Origin: Entoloma clypeatum
Lineage: Eukaryota; Basidiomycota; Agaricomycetes; Agaricales; Entolomataceae
DNA: 64,000 nucleotides
Direction: 5' to 3'
Assembly: GCA_963565915.1 (NCBI GenBank)
Contig: OY751485.1
Coordinates: forward strand, 4,154,001-4,218,000
The notes below the pieces were generated by a model. It was not told where the DNA came from. It was given only the letters and a program-made list of their open reading frames with translations, and did not search any database. Position numbers and translations under genes: made by a program. Shown here piece after piece: positions 32,467 through 44,355 of the stretch (within the stretch, counting starts at the first letter, position 1; each line of letters begins with the position of its first letter).

Positions 32467-34152
32467 TCATTCAGAAGGAAGGGGGACTGTCGGCGTAGGA
32501 AGAGCTGGAGTCCGATCAGGAGTAGTGCCCCCAGGATGGGAACTAGGAGATGCTGGGTGTTTGTCAGGAATTGTGTTCTTGGCCTGCGCTTCCTTCAGGG
32601 GCTGAGATTGATTGCCTTCTGGTGGGTCAGGGAAATCCCATGGCCGAGGTACCTATCATATCATTTCGGAAACTCTTCCTCAGCTTCATTGAACAAATGA
32701 CATACCATCGCGGCAGGCATAACCCTGACAAGTGAATCATATGAGAAATAAGACATAGATATTATAGGAGTAAACCATACCATGTAGCTGCACAGACCAC
32801 ACCCCGACCTCGGTTTTGTGCCTGTATAGCTTTGAATTCAAAATCGATGTACTGCGCGATGTAGCGGACGAAGGGGAGGATTTCTCGAACACCGTTGTTC
32901 ATCAATGAAAGGGCGGTCAGGAAATTGATGACCGTGTTGGGTATCGATTGTACGTGCTATCTATATATGAGGTCCAAAACGTCAAGTAATAGAAAGTCAC
33001 GCACAGCTAGATGTGCAAGAGATGGGGGCGGTAGAACCAATTCCAGGCCCCACCAATCTAGATGAGGTAATAAGACGCAGTAAAAGTGGAGGAATAATGT
33101 GCTCACAGGTCAGGACGGACATTCGATCCTTTGGCGGGTAGACCCCTAGGAAACATTATAATTAGCAGAATTGATAGGCACTCTAATCGTCTTAGCGTAC
33201 CCCTATGGTCTGCAAGAATCGCCTGCCCTGTGGCATACCCAAGAGCCATTAATTGGGGCGTGATTTGCTCTACTCCGTGCATGACAGTCTCAGCTGTTGG
33301 AAGCGACCCCGCCAAGAGTCCTGGGCCATCCCCAGGCTGTCCAAGGCCAAGATCTGGTGTCTGGATCAAGTCGATGATATTCATCTCATCGAATAGTGCC
33401 GCCAATTTGCCAAAAGAAACAGATGGGGCGGCAGGAAGACTCAAAGACCAGAATCCACCTTCCTCGCTATCAAAAAGGTTTGCAAAGTGGACCTTGTTCA
33501 TCTCGTCATCCGAGTGTTCCAGGCAAACAGCGCGGATTGGCCCTTGAGTGGCCCCATTAGGGATCGTGCCCGACGTTGGCAAGGCGCGTAATTCTGCGAT
33601 GACCTTGTTCGCGGTCTTGGGTTTGAGGAGCTGGGATTTGACTTGGCTTAGCTGGGGGCTCGTCACGGGCTTGGTGAGTTGAGGAAGAGCATTAGAGGGG
33701 CCCACGATGAGCGACCGGACCATCAAAGCTGACTTGAATGCACGTCGATTCGAGGGAGAGGAACGGAGCATGACGTTGCCAACAGCATGTTTCTTCTTTT
33801 CGGATTCATGCGAGGACGTTAATGATGGTTTGCGAGTGTGAAATTGGGTGGCAGAGAAGAGGTGAAAGGAGAAGCGTCCGATTCTGGTCTTGAGCTGAGC
33901 GTTGTGATCGGGAGCTAGGGTCGTCTCGTCGCTTGAATCACCTTCAGTAATTGGTGTTCCAGACGACGGCGAGGTGACAGGTAGCGGTGGAGGTGGTGAT
34001 GCCATGACAGGGGTCTCCGAGTCGGCTGCATCTACCGTCACGCTCTCTACCACTTGCTCCTCGCTGTCGGCCCCGCCTTGCTTTCCATGAGGACCGTCCA
34101 CCGGAGAAACGAGGACACTTGTGGAAGGCGACAAAAAGGACCAATGAAGCAT
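32467..34152 (-). CDS. Uncharacterised conserved-looking protein
   Basis: I do not recognise this 474-residue protein. Exons on the minus strand join cleanly: 33201-34152, 33107-33145, 33005-33057, 32781-32956, 32706-32724, 32467-32652. Residues 1-200 are Ser/Thr/Pro-rich. From about 200 on the sequence looks folded and helical: LFDEMNIIDLIQTPDLGLG, QLMALGYATGQAILADH, YPPKDRMSVLTYWWGLELV, NTVINFLTALSLMNNGVREI, FVRYIAQYIDFEFKAIQAQN. No membrane segment, signal peptide or catalytic motif is visible. The C terminus is Pro-rich. Five introns in the folded part against none in the disordered part suggest an old gene. Confidence 0.75.
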
Positions 34153-34800
34153 TGCAGTAAGGTCGTTGCAGAATCTGGCTTTATGTGGTGGGCCAAGTAG
34201 TGGGGCTGTTCATGCTCTCATAACCCTCTGCATACCTCGGTGCCATAGTGTGACCCTCTCATGATCAACTTCCGAGAGTTTCCTCTTTGTGTTGCTCAGT
34301 GGCTCGATAGCCAGAACGTCTGTAGCACCCGTCCAGATTACTTGGGACGATTCCTCCCCCGTTCTGAGCCCCCAATTGACCGCATTCTGCCCAAGTAACT
34401 TCGGCTCAACATGGTTCACTGCCGTAATGGGTACGCTCTCGTTTCGCTCTCGTTTCAATGTCAGATGGACAATATCCCATCTGCGCGAATCGAGCCGAAT
34501 CTGTCAAGCCAATACTCACTGTTCCCTTAATTACGCAGGCGCGTTGTGATCAGCATCCTCTTCGTTTCCTTTAGTCACAACCAATGGTAAAGACGCTGAT
34601 CACAGTGGCCATTGGCATTTGGTCATAATGGTACTCTAACCATTCACCTCATTTCACGTATGGGACTCTTAGTAATAAGATTAGTGGTATATATTGCTAT
34701 TGACTCTCGTTGGCAAGATTCCAATCACAAACCAAGATAATAGTACAATGTCCGCGTCCAGCCATTGATCCACAAATAAATCATCCAGAAAGGAAAGGCG
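34153..34800. other. Spacer with one small unsupported open frame
   Basis: Between two minus-strand genes. An 82-codon minus-strand frame at 34210-34458 (starts MKRERNESVPITAVNHVEP, ends RGMQRVMRA) has reasonable composition and could be a small gene, but I know no family for it and see no other support. Confidence 0.4.
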
Positions 34801-37800
34801 TCAGTCATCGCTATCTCCTCCTGCTCGTTCTCGCCTATGATGTCTGAAAGATTGCCCATGCGGGCCTGGTGTGGCGGGCTCCAACTCCTCACGGATGGTC
34901 TCGGGATCGTTCCATTTTCTCTTGATCGCGATCGAAGAACCATCCGATGGATCGGGGCCATTCAATGCCCTTTCAAGAGCTGTATATTGAACGTCAGATT
35001 ATATTAACCGTTAAAAGTTCTCCCACCTTTCTCTCCTCTTTTCTTAAGTCGCAGTGCCATGGCAGTCTGCAGAGAATCAATATAGGAATCGTACTTGACG
35101 ATTTCAGTGAGAAGATATTGAGATTTCTTTTCCCAATTAGAAAGAGCCTTCAAAGCGTTAGTTGTCCGAGGTTGATACTACACAAAATATTGGTTTAGCC
35201 AGAAGGGCATGCGAGGCCAACGACTTACTAGTGCAGTCATAGGTTCGCGGAAATCATTATGCTTCTCGAGATCCTTTTTCATGGTAGTAACGTGTTTGCG
35301 CAGGGCTTCTAGCTGGCTTTCCTCGTCGTGAACGCTGGCAACAATGGGAGGAAGCGGGGGTTTCCAGTCGTTGATCGAAACCTTCTCTATCCATGGTGAA
35401 TGCGGTGCTCGAACTGTGGCACTACCGTCTTTCCAACTGCCAAATCGGCTACGATTGCTTCGGCTACTCCGAACGCTCATGGAATCGCTCTGATCCTTGA
35501 CCGATCCAGAGTCGGTTTGTGAGCGCTTATGACCATGTACATCTTCCACACGGTTCCACCCATATTCCATGTTCGAAACTCCTCCAGTAAGTGGTTCTTT
35601 ACTTGTCCGTGCGGCCCAATAATTGCACGTAGACACCCATTCATTCACCAGCTCTTCTGTCCCTGCTTGGAAGAAATAGACAGCACCGTTGGCCATGGTG
35701 AGTACCATGCAGTATGGACGTTGTCTGTTATATCCAGGTGGGGGCAATGCATGGGCCAGGGAGTGTGCGAGGTGGACGGTCCCAACAGAATCAGCATTAG
35801 ACTGAGGATTGAGTTCGAGTTAGTATTTCAGAACGACGATACACAGCTCACCAGCCAATTTCCTCCTCCAAAAGCCCCGCTAGCGCTGCTGGAGTGATCA
35901 CCAAACGTAAACATATTCAGTTCACCTTTTTGAATCACGACGAAGACATTCATCCATGTTTTATCGCGAGCCCTCTTCCCTGTAGATTCCCAGTATTGCT
36001 TACGACACAGCATACCTTCTTTAGCCCACGGAGCACCGAGGAGCGCTAATTCTTCATCGGTAATACTGATCGTCGTCGAACTCGACACAGAACCATGACT
36101 GTGGACGCTCCGGTCATCATCTTCTTGTGCTTCCCGAATGATGGTGTGGGATAGATTTGAAGCAAATCCTAATGTAGGTGCGAGGAAAGCAGAACTCGAC
36201 ATCCCCTGAAGTGGTATAGACCTGTCATCTTTTAAGTGGCACCTCATAGGAAAAGAAGACCAACCTCATGGATTGAAGTCGCAAAACTTGGGGATGGGCT
36301 CGCCCGCCCATCAATGCTACTATTACTGCTGTAAGGACTAATGCCAGACTGGGAAAGGATTGATTGCAAGCCGCGCACGCTGCCTCGCTTCAACGTAGTC
36401 AGACGATCGGGTTGGCCGCGCAAACTGCGATGGCGCAGCATGGTCCCGCCAGGGCTCAACGACGTTGAAGAACGTCCCATACTGCTGTTCAAGGGCTGTA
36501 GAATCTGCTGACTCTTGATTGCATTATACATTTCCTATGTGAAAGGGGCATTGTGAACAAGGCAGTTATGTTGACTGGAACCATAACCTCGTACCTTGAG
36601 TAAAGACTCCATGTTGCCCTCCCATTCGCGGCCATGTACAGGATAAGGACTGGGTTTGGCTTCATGTACGATCGTCATTTGGACAGAAGGTGAACTGCTA
36701 CCACCATTCTGCATGACGGGTATGGAAGACGGGTACCCTATGCCATCCGGAGAAACGCTGCTCCAACTCGTTATGCTGTCGCTGCGTTTGGAACGACCGC
36801 GACCATCACCGACACGGATGCTACTACTACAATCATCGTAGGTTAGGTCTGAAGTTGACGGAGAAGAGGATGGGTTGAGTTGTGCTTGGATCGCCGCGAG
36901 TGTATTGCGTATAAACTGATTCCGGGACATTCGTGTCGTTAGTTCGGCAACATGTAAGTCAGTGTTGAGAAGTAGAAGAGAATATGCAACAGCATGAACA
37001 ATGTCTAGTAGAGGGGTCAACGGTGCTGGATGACAAGACGTTTGGCCAGCGACCCACTAGCACTTCCATATAGACTATCAGGGTTACAGTCCCAGTAGCG
37101 TCGGCTAAATTCTTCTAAAATGCGATCAACTTGTTGTGTTTCACCCTTGAGATAAAGCTTGCCACAAAGGCGGCTGCAGAAAACAGTTAGCTTTGAGCCA
37201 TTGCTCTGACAAAAGCACACATGCCGAAAAGCCAGATCTAATCTTAGGCCAGAAAAGTCGAAATTCTCAACGTAGTGATGCAAAGCCATTTTATTGATGC
37301 GGCCACTGCGGAGTCATCAGCTGGTGAAAAATAAAAGTTCTATGCAACTTACTGGCCACCCAGCCATTCTGCAATCTTTTCCCTTGCCAGAAAATCTTCA
37401 TCTTCACCCCAGCAACGTGCAACAAGTTCTTTAGCGCGGGCATCCATGTCGCCGATATCATCTCCTCTCACGTTTGAGTATGCGCTGGGAGTATGAGACG
37501 TATGAGATGCGAATCGACTGAGCGTCAAGTCGTTCACTGTCAAGTCATTTCTGGTTGAAAATGAAGTAGAAACTGTAAACGTTCGTAGTCATTATAAGCA
37601 CGCAGGTATTGAAGAAAAAGAGAGAGACAACCAGCACTTACAAGCATGGATATCTTCTCCAGTAGGGACGAGTGACGGTTCTGAACTTGACGCAGTCGAA
37701 CGGTGGAGTGTACGGAGCCGAGCAGCATCTTTGGGGTTATATAGCTGCAGGCCGGAAGGAGGTCCAGTCTTGGATCTCAGGGGACTTGAGGCATGCCTAG

Positions 37801-39577
37801 GTGGCGTGCTATATGGAGGTCCGATGGAACTAGGTCGACCCGTCAGTCGTGGCTTCTGAAGAAGGGACGAGCTACGTGGAGGAACAATGGGGGATGGCTG
37901 AGATTTCTGGGAAGAAAGGTCCGGTGAGTCAGACGGGATTTGTAATGATAGAACGGGGCTATTCGGTGTCAGCGATCGTTCCACCTCTTGCAAAGGAGGA
38001 TCGAAGATGTTTTCATTCGCTCTTGATCGAGCGGCACGACGTGCAGGAGTAGATGGGTCCCGAAGATCCAAAACGGAGTTATGGACTGGATCCAGCTGAG
38101 AGAGTTCGCCTTTGAAATCATCTAGAATATTGCTCAGTGTAATATCTCCGAGGTGGTGTGCCGCCACATCCTTCTTTTCCATGGTCGGGGTTCGTATAGA
38201 CGATGCAGGTATTGCCTTTTTCAGTTCGGCCTCCCCTATGCTCATAGTTCTACGCTTCGTAGCCTTCATGCTGGATGAAGCCTCCGGATGTTTGTTACTG
38301 GTCAGTTCTGGAAAGACGTTATCTACCAACACCACAGATCGGTCGCTGCGATCATCGCCCTCTCGCTTTCCAGGACTTCCCATCAAGGGTGGTAGAGGCT
38401 TAGATTCCAGCAAAGCCCGCTGAGATGGGCTGAGAGTATCACCTATAGTATTGCGTTGGTGTTCCGCAGGTAGAGGCGGTACCGGAGGCGTGGATATGCT
38501 TGGAAGCGGCTGCGACGAATACGGAGTGGTGGGTGTTGGTGGCATGGATGCATCTGTTTTCTATGAGACGATAAAGTATCAGAGTTATCCAGTCCGAAAT
38601 AGTAACAGACGATTGCGCACCGATCGTTCCCGCACCGACCCTCCCCCACCCTGCCCTAGCACCTTTCCCAAAAATGCGCTTGTCTTGGCCCTTACGGAGG
38701 ATTTGGGCATCTCATCATCACATTCAGTGAAGAAAAAGTGGAAGGTGGGACGGAACGCGCTTACTTTTATTGTACTCGGCTCCTTCGCTGAACGAGGACT
38801 AGGATGTACCCATTCTGAGCCCATGCTGGTATCAAGCATTTTTGTCTTGGCCTTGCCTCTAGATCCCTGTGGAGTGGGAGGGCTGGGGGAATAAAAAATG
38901 GCGGCGGAATGAGAGGTCGATGAACGTGGACGTCCTATAATAGGTCGGTCGTACGATGGTGGTGGAGACGTTGGGAGAGGGGGAGGGGGCGATTCACGTC
39001 GCTTTTCTCGTTTTGCATGATGCGCGGGTACAACCCCTCCTTTCTCTTTTGCCTTGCGCACCAAAGTTGCGAGGTCGGGACTGCTCGAAGTTCCAGGCGA
39101 TCGGTAGAGAGAACGACGATGGGTTTGGCGTTCAACATCCTCCGCGTCGTAGAACACATCCTGCGATGAAGATGAGCGCGATGAAGAGCCTCCTGCACTG
39201 ATTGAAGCCGATGGACCGGCCATAGGCGACGGTGTTGCTGGAATAACGGTGGGCGTCGATGGTCGAGGTTGTTGAGGAGTGAAAATTGGGGAGCTGAAGC
39301 TGGTGTCTAGCGTGGAAGTACTCATATCAACACCCAAGGTATTAACGTCCACTCCCTCTTTTAGCAAAACCGTGCCTTCTGCACGCAATGCCTGTTCGAA
39401 GTCGAGGTCGGTGCGGGACACTCGGCGATGCACATATCGATTTCCATTCACATCTCCAGAAGCCACCGGCTGCAGGCCAGAAGGATATAGGGGTGGGCGG
39501 ATAGGAGCTGCATGTTGGCGAAATATAGAGGCCAGGATGGGCAGAGGTGGATGACGGTGAATCAATGGGTGTTGCAC
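34801..39577 (-). CDS. Sec7-domain plus PH-domain Arf guanine nucleotide exchange factor
   Basis: Exchange factor for an Arf GTPase in membrane traffic or plasma-membrane signalling, with the Sec7-PH-coiled-coil order of the EFA6/Syt1/Yel1 type. Minus-strand exons read back from the stop: 38621-39577 (start unresolved), 37642-38560, 37353-37536, 37225-37305, 37058-37173, 36595-37004, 36261-36534, 35852-36228, 35229-35801, 35027-35177, 34801-34979. The first 600 residues are disordered. Sec7 is split over five exons: EKIAEWLGG, MALHHYVENFDFSGLRLDLA, KLYLKGETQQVDRILEEF with the catalytic glutamate, and AVAYSLLLLNTDLHVAE. The PH domain begins KEGMLCRKQYW and ends EELVNEWVSTCNYWA; a coiled coil follows (QLEALRKHVTTMKKDLEK). 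No in-frame ATG lies between 39577 and 39326, so the start is either Met at 39325 or in an upstream exon. Confidence 0.85.
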
Positions 39578-39782
39578 AACTTACTAACAATTTCAGTTTC
39601 AGGCACATACGAAATGATCAATGATCTATGTAAGTATGATGATAGCAGGTATACGAACGATAACGGTGCAGCCCTCGACTGGTGGCATATGTATAGGATG
39701 AAGATGTCGCAACATAGAGGAGTACTGAAAGCAAGAAAATAACATGTTCGTCTAGTATTAAATAAACGTGTCTAGACGACCA

Positions 39783-42700
39783 CTATGGATCTGTGGTCGT
39801 CGTTTGCAATCCAGTAGAAGTCCGTCTCTGCCTCTTCATGGCAAGCGTCGCATTACCCGCCGCAGATGTGCCGCCGCGACCACTAGTCACCGCACTAGAA
39901 CCTCTTCCCAACGCAGACACCAAGGAACCAGAATGGGATCGAGGTCGGGAGGTAGATGAAGCTAACTTGGGCAACCCAGATGTACCTTTGTTACGAGAGT
40001 TACTGCTGGGCGTACCAGATGCTCTGTTTCTAGATGCAATGCTGATATATTAGCTATCCCGGAAATGCCAGCGACAACAATGTACCTCTTCTTTATCACA
40101 TCCGTCTTCAGTGACAACGGCCGAACGACACCATGCAGCTTCTGCATCAAGGTCTGAGTATCATCATGGTTACAAAGGTTAAACAAACCCGACGTACATA
40201 AAACAAGCCACAAGCGTTGCCTGATATCACCGAAATATAAGCACCAGGTCACCTATCAGACCGTAAAATACTCACAAAGTGGTTGACCCTCAGGATCTCT
40301 CCTCCATAATGGTGTGTTGGTCGTCCCACAATTCGTACAAAGTGTCGGGGACTGATCTGCCTCTTCACCAGAACCTTTATCAAGGCCTCCCAAATCAGGC
40401 GTACTCGACGAGGACCTGATCTCAGTTGGTGAATTGCCGTTCCCAGCGGACAACGACCCCTTCCTCTGCAGCGCATCCTGTTTCAGCGAAACATATTTTC
40501 TGCTACCGGGCATCGACCGCGACCCTTGCATATTCTGCACTGGACCCTCTGTCGATGGCGGTGTCGATGCGTTGGACCAATTATGAGGCTCGGGTGAGTC
40601 ATTCGAACCAGAACCGATGCCGTTCCAACCATCGCTTGAAGGACTTGCATGGAAAGCAGGGTACCCGCCCAGCACACAACCGCTTCCGGCGCCACCAGTT
40701 CCACTATCTCCCTGACCTGCAGACAGGATTTGGGCCGGGTCAACATGGGTATATGGATTGCGACTACCAATCGACCCAGAGCCATCCAACCCTGGGTACA
40801 TCAGACTCAGAAGTTGAGAATAGCCCAACAGATCATCCCCACCAGCCAAGTTTGCCGCATTCAATTGTGCATAACCTTCCGCCATAACAGCGCTTGCGGC
40901 CGCTGCTGCGGCAGATAAGCCCTCACTTGTGGAACCTGCGGATACTGATGGATACGACTGGGTGGACATCGACGATGTTCCTACTTGATTGTGTGGTAGA
41001 TACCGCCCATCCACATGCTGCGAGTAACTATCCCGCCGTGAATTTGGGGAAGAGGACGAGGTAGCGCGGAGCGAAAACAAGCCCTCGTAAGGCGGAAACG
41101 AGAAGTTGAACGCCGAGGATGGGAATGGACTTCCCCCTTCGTCTGAGTGTTCGGGATCACTGAGACACGATGAGGCCAAGATAGATCCGTCGATATTTGA
41201 AGGATCTGCACGTAACATACTTTCGTGATGTGGATTCTCAGCTCTTCGTTTTGTTCCAACACTGGCTTCGGGAGGTGGAAGAGGTCGCCCATTGACTTGA
41301 TGTCGTCCGTTCAGACCAGCCAGGATCCCATCCTTGGACACAGTATGATCGAAGCTCGTTTTTCGTACGTGTTTCGGAAATGAGCGTTTCTCCGCAGGTG
41401 ACGACTGCTCTCCATACGGCGCTGATGGAACTCTGGTTAGGCCATGTAGGCCACCAGACGGTAGGGAGGCAGGTGCACAGACAGGGCTGTTGAAGGCGGA
41501 AAAAGCGTTAGTGAAAGGGAGAGAGCCAGCAGCCTCGGATTGATCTTCAAAAACAGATGGTAGCTCGGGTTGAGGGTGGTGTGTTGGACTGCGTCTCCCG
41601 AACGAAAACGAGGAGGGGATTGCACCGGGTATGGGTATACTTGGAGACGTCGACATTCCTGCTTTGGGCAACCTGTTGTAATGGACACTGTCTGATGACT
41701 TTATCGGGTCCTGCATACTGTGCAAGCTAGAGAAGACGAAACGCCCACTATCGTATGATGCACTGGTGAGCATGCCATGTTGGTCAAACGAGGCGGAAGT
41801 TTCTGGTGGCCGAGATCGGGACCGGCTGGTAGGCCGCCAGTCCATTGATATCCGTGATCGAGACCTACTCATGGCTCGCCAGTCCATAGGAACAACGCTG
41901 TAGAATGGCAACCTGAATTTACGTACCCCTCGGGATAATGAGAAACTCACTCTGATTCATCAAAGCCATCCTGACTGGTGCCATCGAACCCAACAACACG
42001 CACTTTTGCCTTGCCTTTGCCAATTTGACGCCCTCTCTCATCTGAAGTTCCTTTCTCCGAATCTGTCACCGCCACTGACTCCTTTTCAGATGTACGGGAC
42101 TGTTTGGACGCGTCGGACTTCGGTACTGGAGCGGCGGACGGCCTCCCCTTCGATACGGCCTCTTCGTCTTCATCCTTCTTCTTCTTGAGAGCCATTGCCA
42201 TCATCCGCCAAGTCAGATTCTCCATTCTCTGCGCGTGTGGCAGATTCGCTTTTGCCCTGGCAAACATTTTCCATACCTGCGTGGCTAAGGGATCTTCTTT
42301 GGCCATTCGTTCGGGATCCGGTCCGACGTCGGCCGGGTGGAGATTGGGAGAACCAGAAAGCCTCGGTGAGGTAAAAGGAGTGGTAGCTTGCGGTGATAAC
42401 GATACTTTGTTAAGGCCAAAAATTTCCTCAGAGAAGATGTCGGTGAAGAGCGTTGATTTGGAATCCGAGCTTGGAGATATTGGTGATATAGGTGATCGGG
42501 CGACTGGAGTTGTGTGCGGAGTGACCTTTGATCCTGAGAGGAGAGTAGATGTTTTTTTGTTCAGCGTTCCGTTGGTCGACGGCGGGTTGGTAGACGTAGA
42601 AGCCGGGGACATCCATAATGATGGTGGAAGGCCGTGATTCGAAGGCTCACCTGGGTATGCATAGGTAGGGGCGCCGTTCGGGGATCTCTTATTTGACGGG

Positions 42701-43488
42701 TCGCCAGACACAGACGGTGCAAAGCCACGGTCGTTGATGGGCCCTTTGATGGCACGGTTGGATGATCTGGCTGTCAAGTGATGACGAGACCACTGAGGAT
42801 CGATTCTTCCTTCATCAACTGATCGGTCGAGTCAACAGACGTCGGCGAGTCTTGAACAAATAGGGGGGGGGGGGGGGGGGGGGGGGGGCAGCTGAGACAT
42901 ACCTCTGGGTAACTTGGCTTTCAGGTTCGGTGCAATCGAGTTCGGATGTGGGCGAGAATGCTTCTGCGGGTATCCAGAAGGAACTTTGAAGTGGGAGGAG
43001 GGATGTGATTGCGACCAAGACCCAGATTGTGTGCCATTCGTAAATGGAACGTGGTAGGAGTCATGATACAGGTTCGGAAGACTAGGATGACCGCTTGATG
43101 GGGACGCCGACAGAGATCCACTGAGGTTGCTTGCGGCGAGGGGGGGGTATCCATTGAGGTGGCTAGAAGAGGGGTAGCTGCTTGCCCAATCACTGTTGAA
43201 CGGTATCTCGAGAGCGTGAGGTAAGTCAAGACCCAGATTGTGTGATGCCATTTCGGACATGGGGTGATTGCTCCCTTGGACGGGGTGGATACTTGGATTC
43301 CAGGGACATACTTGGGAGGACGATGCCGTGTGTTGTGGGAGAGCGGATGGTGTTGAGTGGCCAGAGAACGGGGTGTTGAGTGTGCGAGAAGCTGGAGACC
43401 AGCTTCTGACGTTGGCCTGGTTGCTTAAGAAATTTTCTAGGTCTATGCCGTCCAAATATCTGCCTGAGGGCGAGGGCGGGGGGTCCAT
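39783..43488 (-). CDS. AreA/Nit2-type GATA nitrogen regulator
   Basis: GATA transcription factor that activates genes for secondary nitrogen sources when ammonium or glutamine is scarce. Six minus-strand exons, 1126 residues: 42903-43488, 41951-42770, 40276-41912, 40198-40220, 40086-40141, 39783-40041. The AreA-type N-terminal DUF1752 helix is present at about 355-395 ([35 protein letters not shown]). The zinc finger near 994-1018 is [20 protein letters not shown] then [17 protein letters not shown], a C-x2-C-x17-C-x2-C finger followed by [10 protein letters not shown], all diagnostic for the AreA/NIT2/Gln3 branch. The rest is disordered and Ser/Pro-rich. The residues after VIKK read SIASRNRAS, where AreA has KRNR directly. 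The intron at 42771-42902 contains a 26-nt homopolymer. Confidence 0.92.
42863..42888. repeat. Homopolymer tract, 26 consecutive G on + strand
   Basis: Twenty-six uninterrupted G residues on the plus strand (C on the coding strand) inside the first intron of the AreA-like gene, a few bases after the donor at 42902. It is by far the longest homopolymer in the window. Confidence 0.95.
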
Positions 43489-44355
43489 GGAACGGATTCT
43501 GGCAATTCAAGGATTGCCCAAGTCAATAAGGGTAGACAGACAAGAGCTGTGAAGCAAGTATTGGCTGTCGCAGCGATCAAGGGGAAATATGGGTTTGTTG
43601 CTGGACGGAGGGTAGTCTTCGTTCACGACGGCGAGTCTTGTTGTGCCGTTGAGACAGAGAGGACAGAGAGAAGACAGAGGGCTGGATGGACTTGAACGAC
43701 AAATGATCTCCGGTCCGTACCCGCAAGGACCCCACTCAGTCACGTGTACAATCACACCATCTCACTGGTGTTCGGGGTCCGCCATGTGTCCGCTTGCATT
43801 CCGACTCCATGCACGCTGACACACTTTGGAGTCCGTGCGTGCTTGCTCGTGTCGCCAATCCCTTTTCTTCTAATCCTTGTAGTTCGTGTCTGTCGTCTTC
43901 AAGCGTGGAAGAAGGCTTGGCTGTGACTCGATGTCATTGACAATGTGCCTCAATTCGCGATCGAGATTCTGATGGCGATTCTGATCGTGATTCAGGACCG
44001 CATATGTATCATGGAGGTTAGTACATACATATGTACTTACAAACCCAATAACAGACAACAATGCATTGCTAAAGAGTATTTTCTATCAAGAAATTGAACA
44101 GAGACGCACATCAGAAGGCCTAAAATTGTATCATGGGCAAGGCCTCGAGGCCTTGCCAGTCAGTATTCCATCAGCTCACCATCTGCGTAGATTCCGCCTG
44201 CCTCGGAGATCGCTCAGACCGTCATACATACAGTGTTATGACCCAGTGCTTTGATGGTGTTTTGCTGGTCTCGGGCTCTATCGTTCAAGAAAATACTGGA
44301 TTGACTAAAGGAAGTTACACATCAAAGGTGCAGAGACCAAGTTGTCGATTACCAT
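43489..44355. other. Upstream region of the AreA-like gene
   Basis: An 867-nt spacer between the 5' end of the AreA-like gene and the 3' end of signal peptide peptidase, long for this window. It probably holds the AreA promoter and leader. It includes a short near-palindrome (AGTACAT, 4-nt loop, ATGTACT, near 44019-44036). No coding frame is supported. Confidence 0.5.

Noticed and set aside
34725..34961. A 78-codon minus-strand frame over the Arf-GEF 3' end
   Set aside because: It is another frame of the last Sec7-PH exon; the chosen frame continues the conserved reading through the upstream exons.
42832..43018. Polyproline peptide from reading through the C tract
   Set aside because: The run of prolines appears only if the intron with the 26-nt tract is left in; a GTATGT donor and downstream acceptor remove it in phase.
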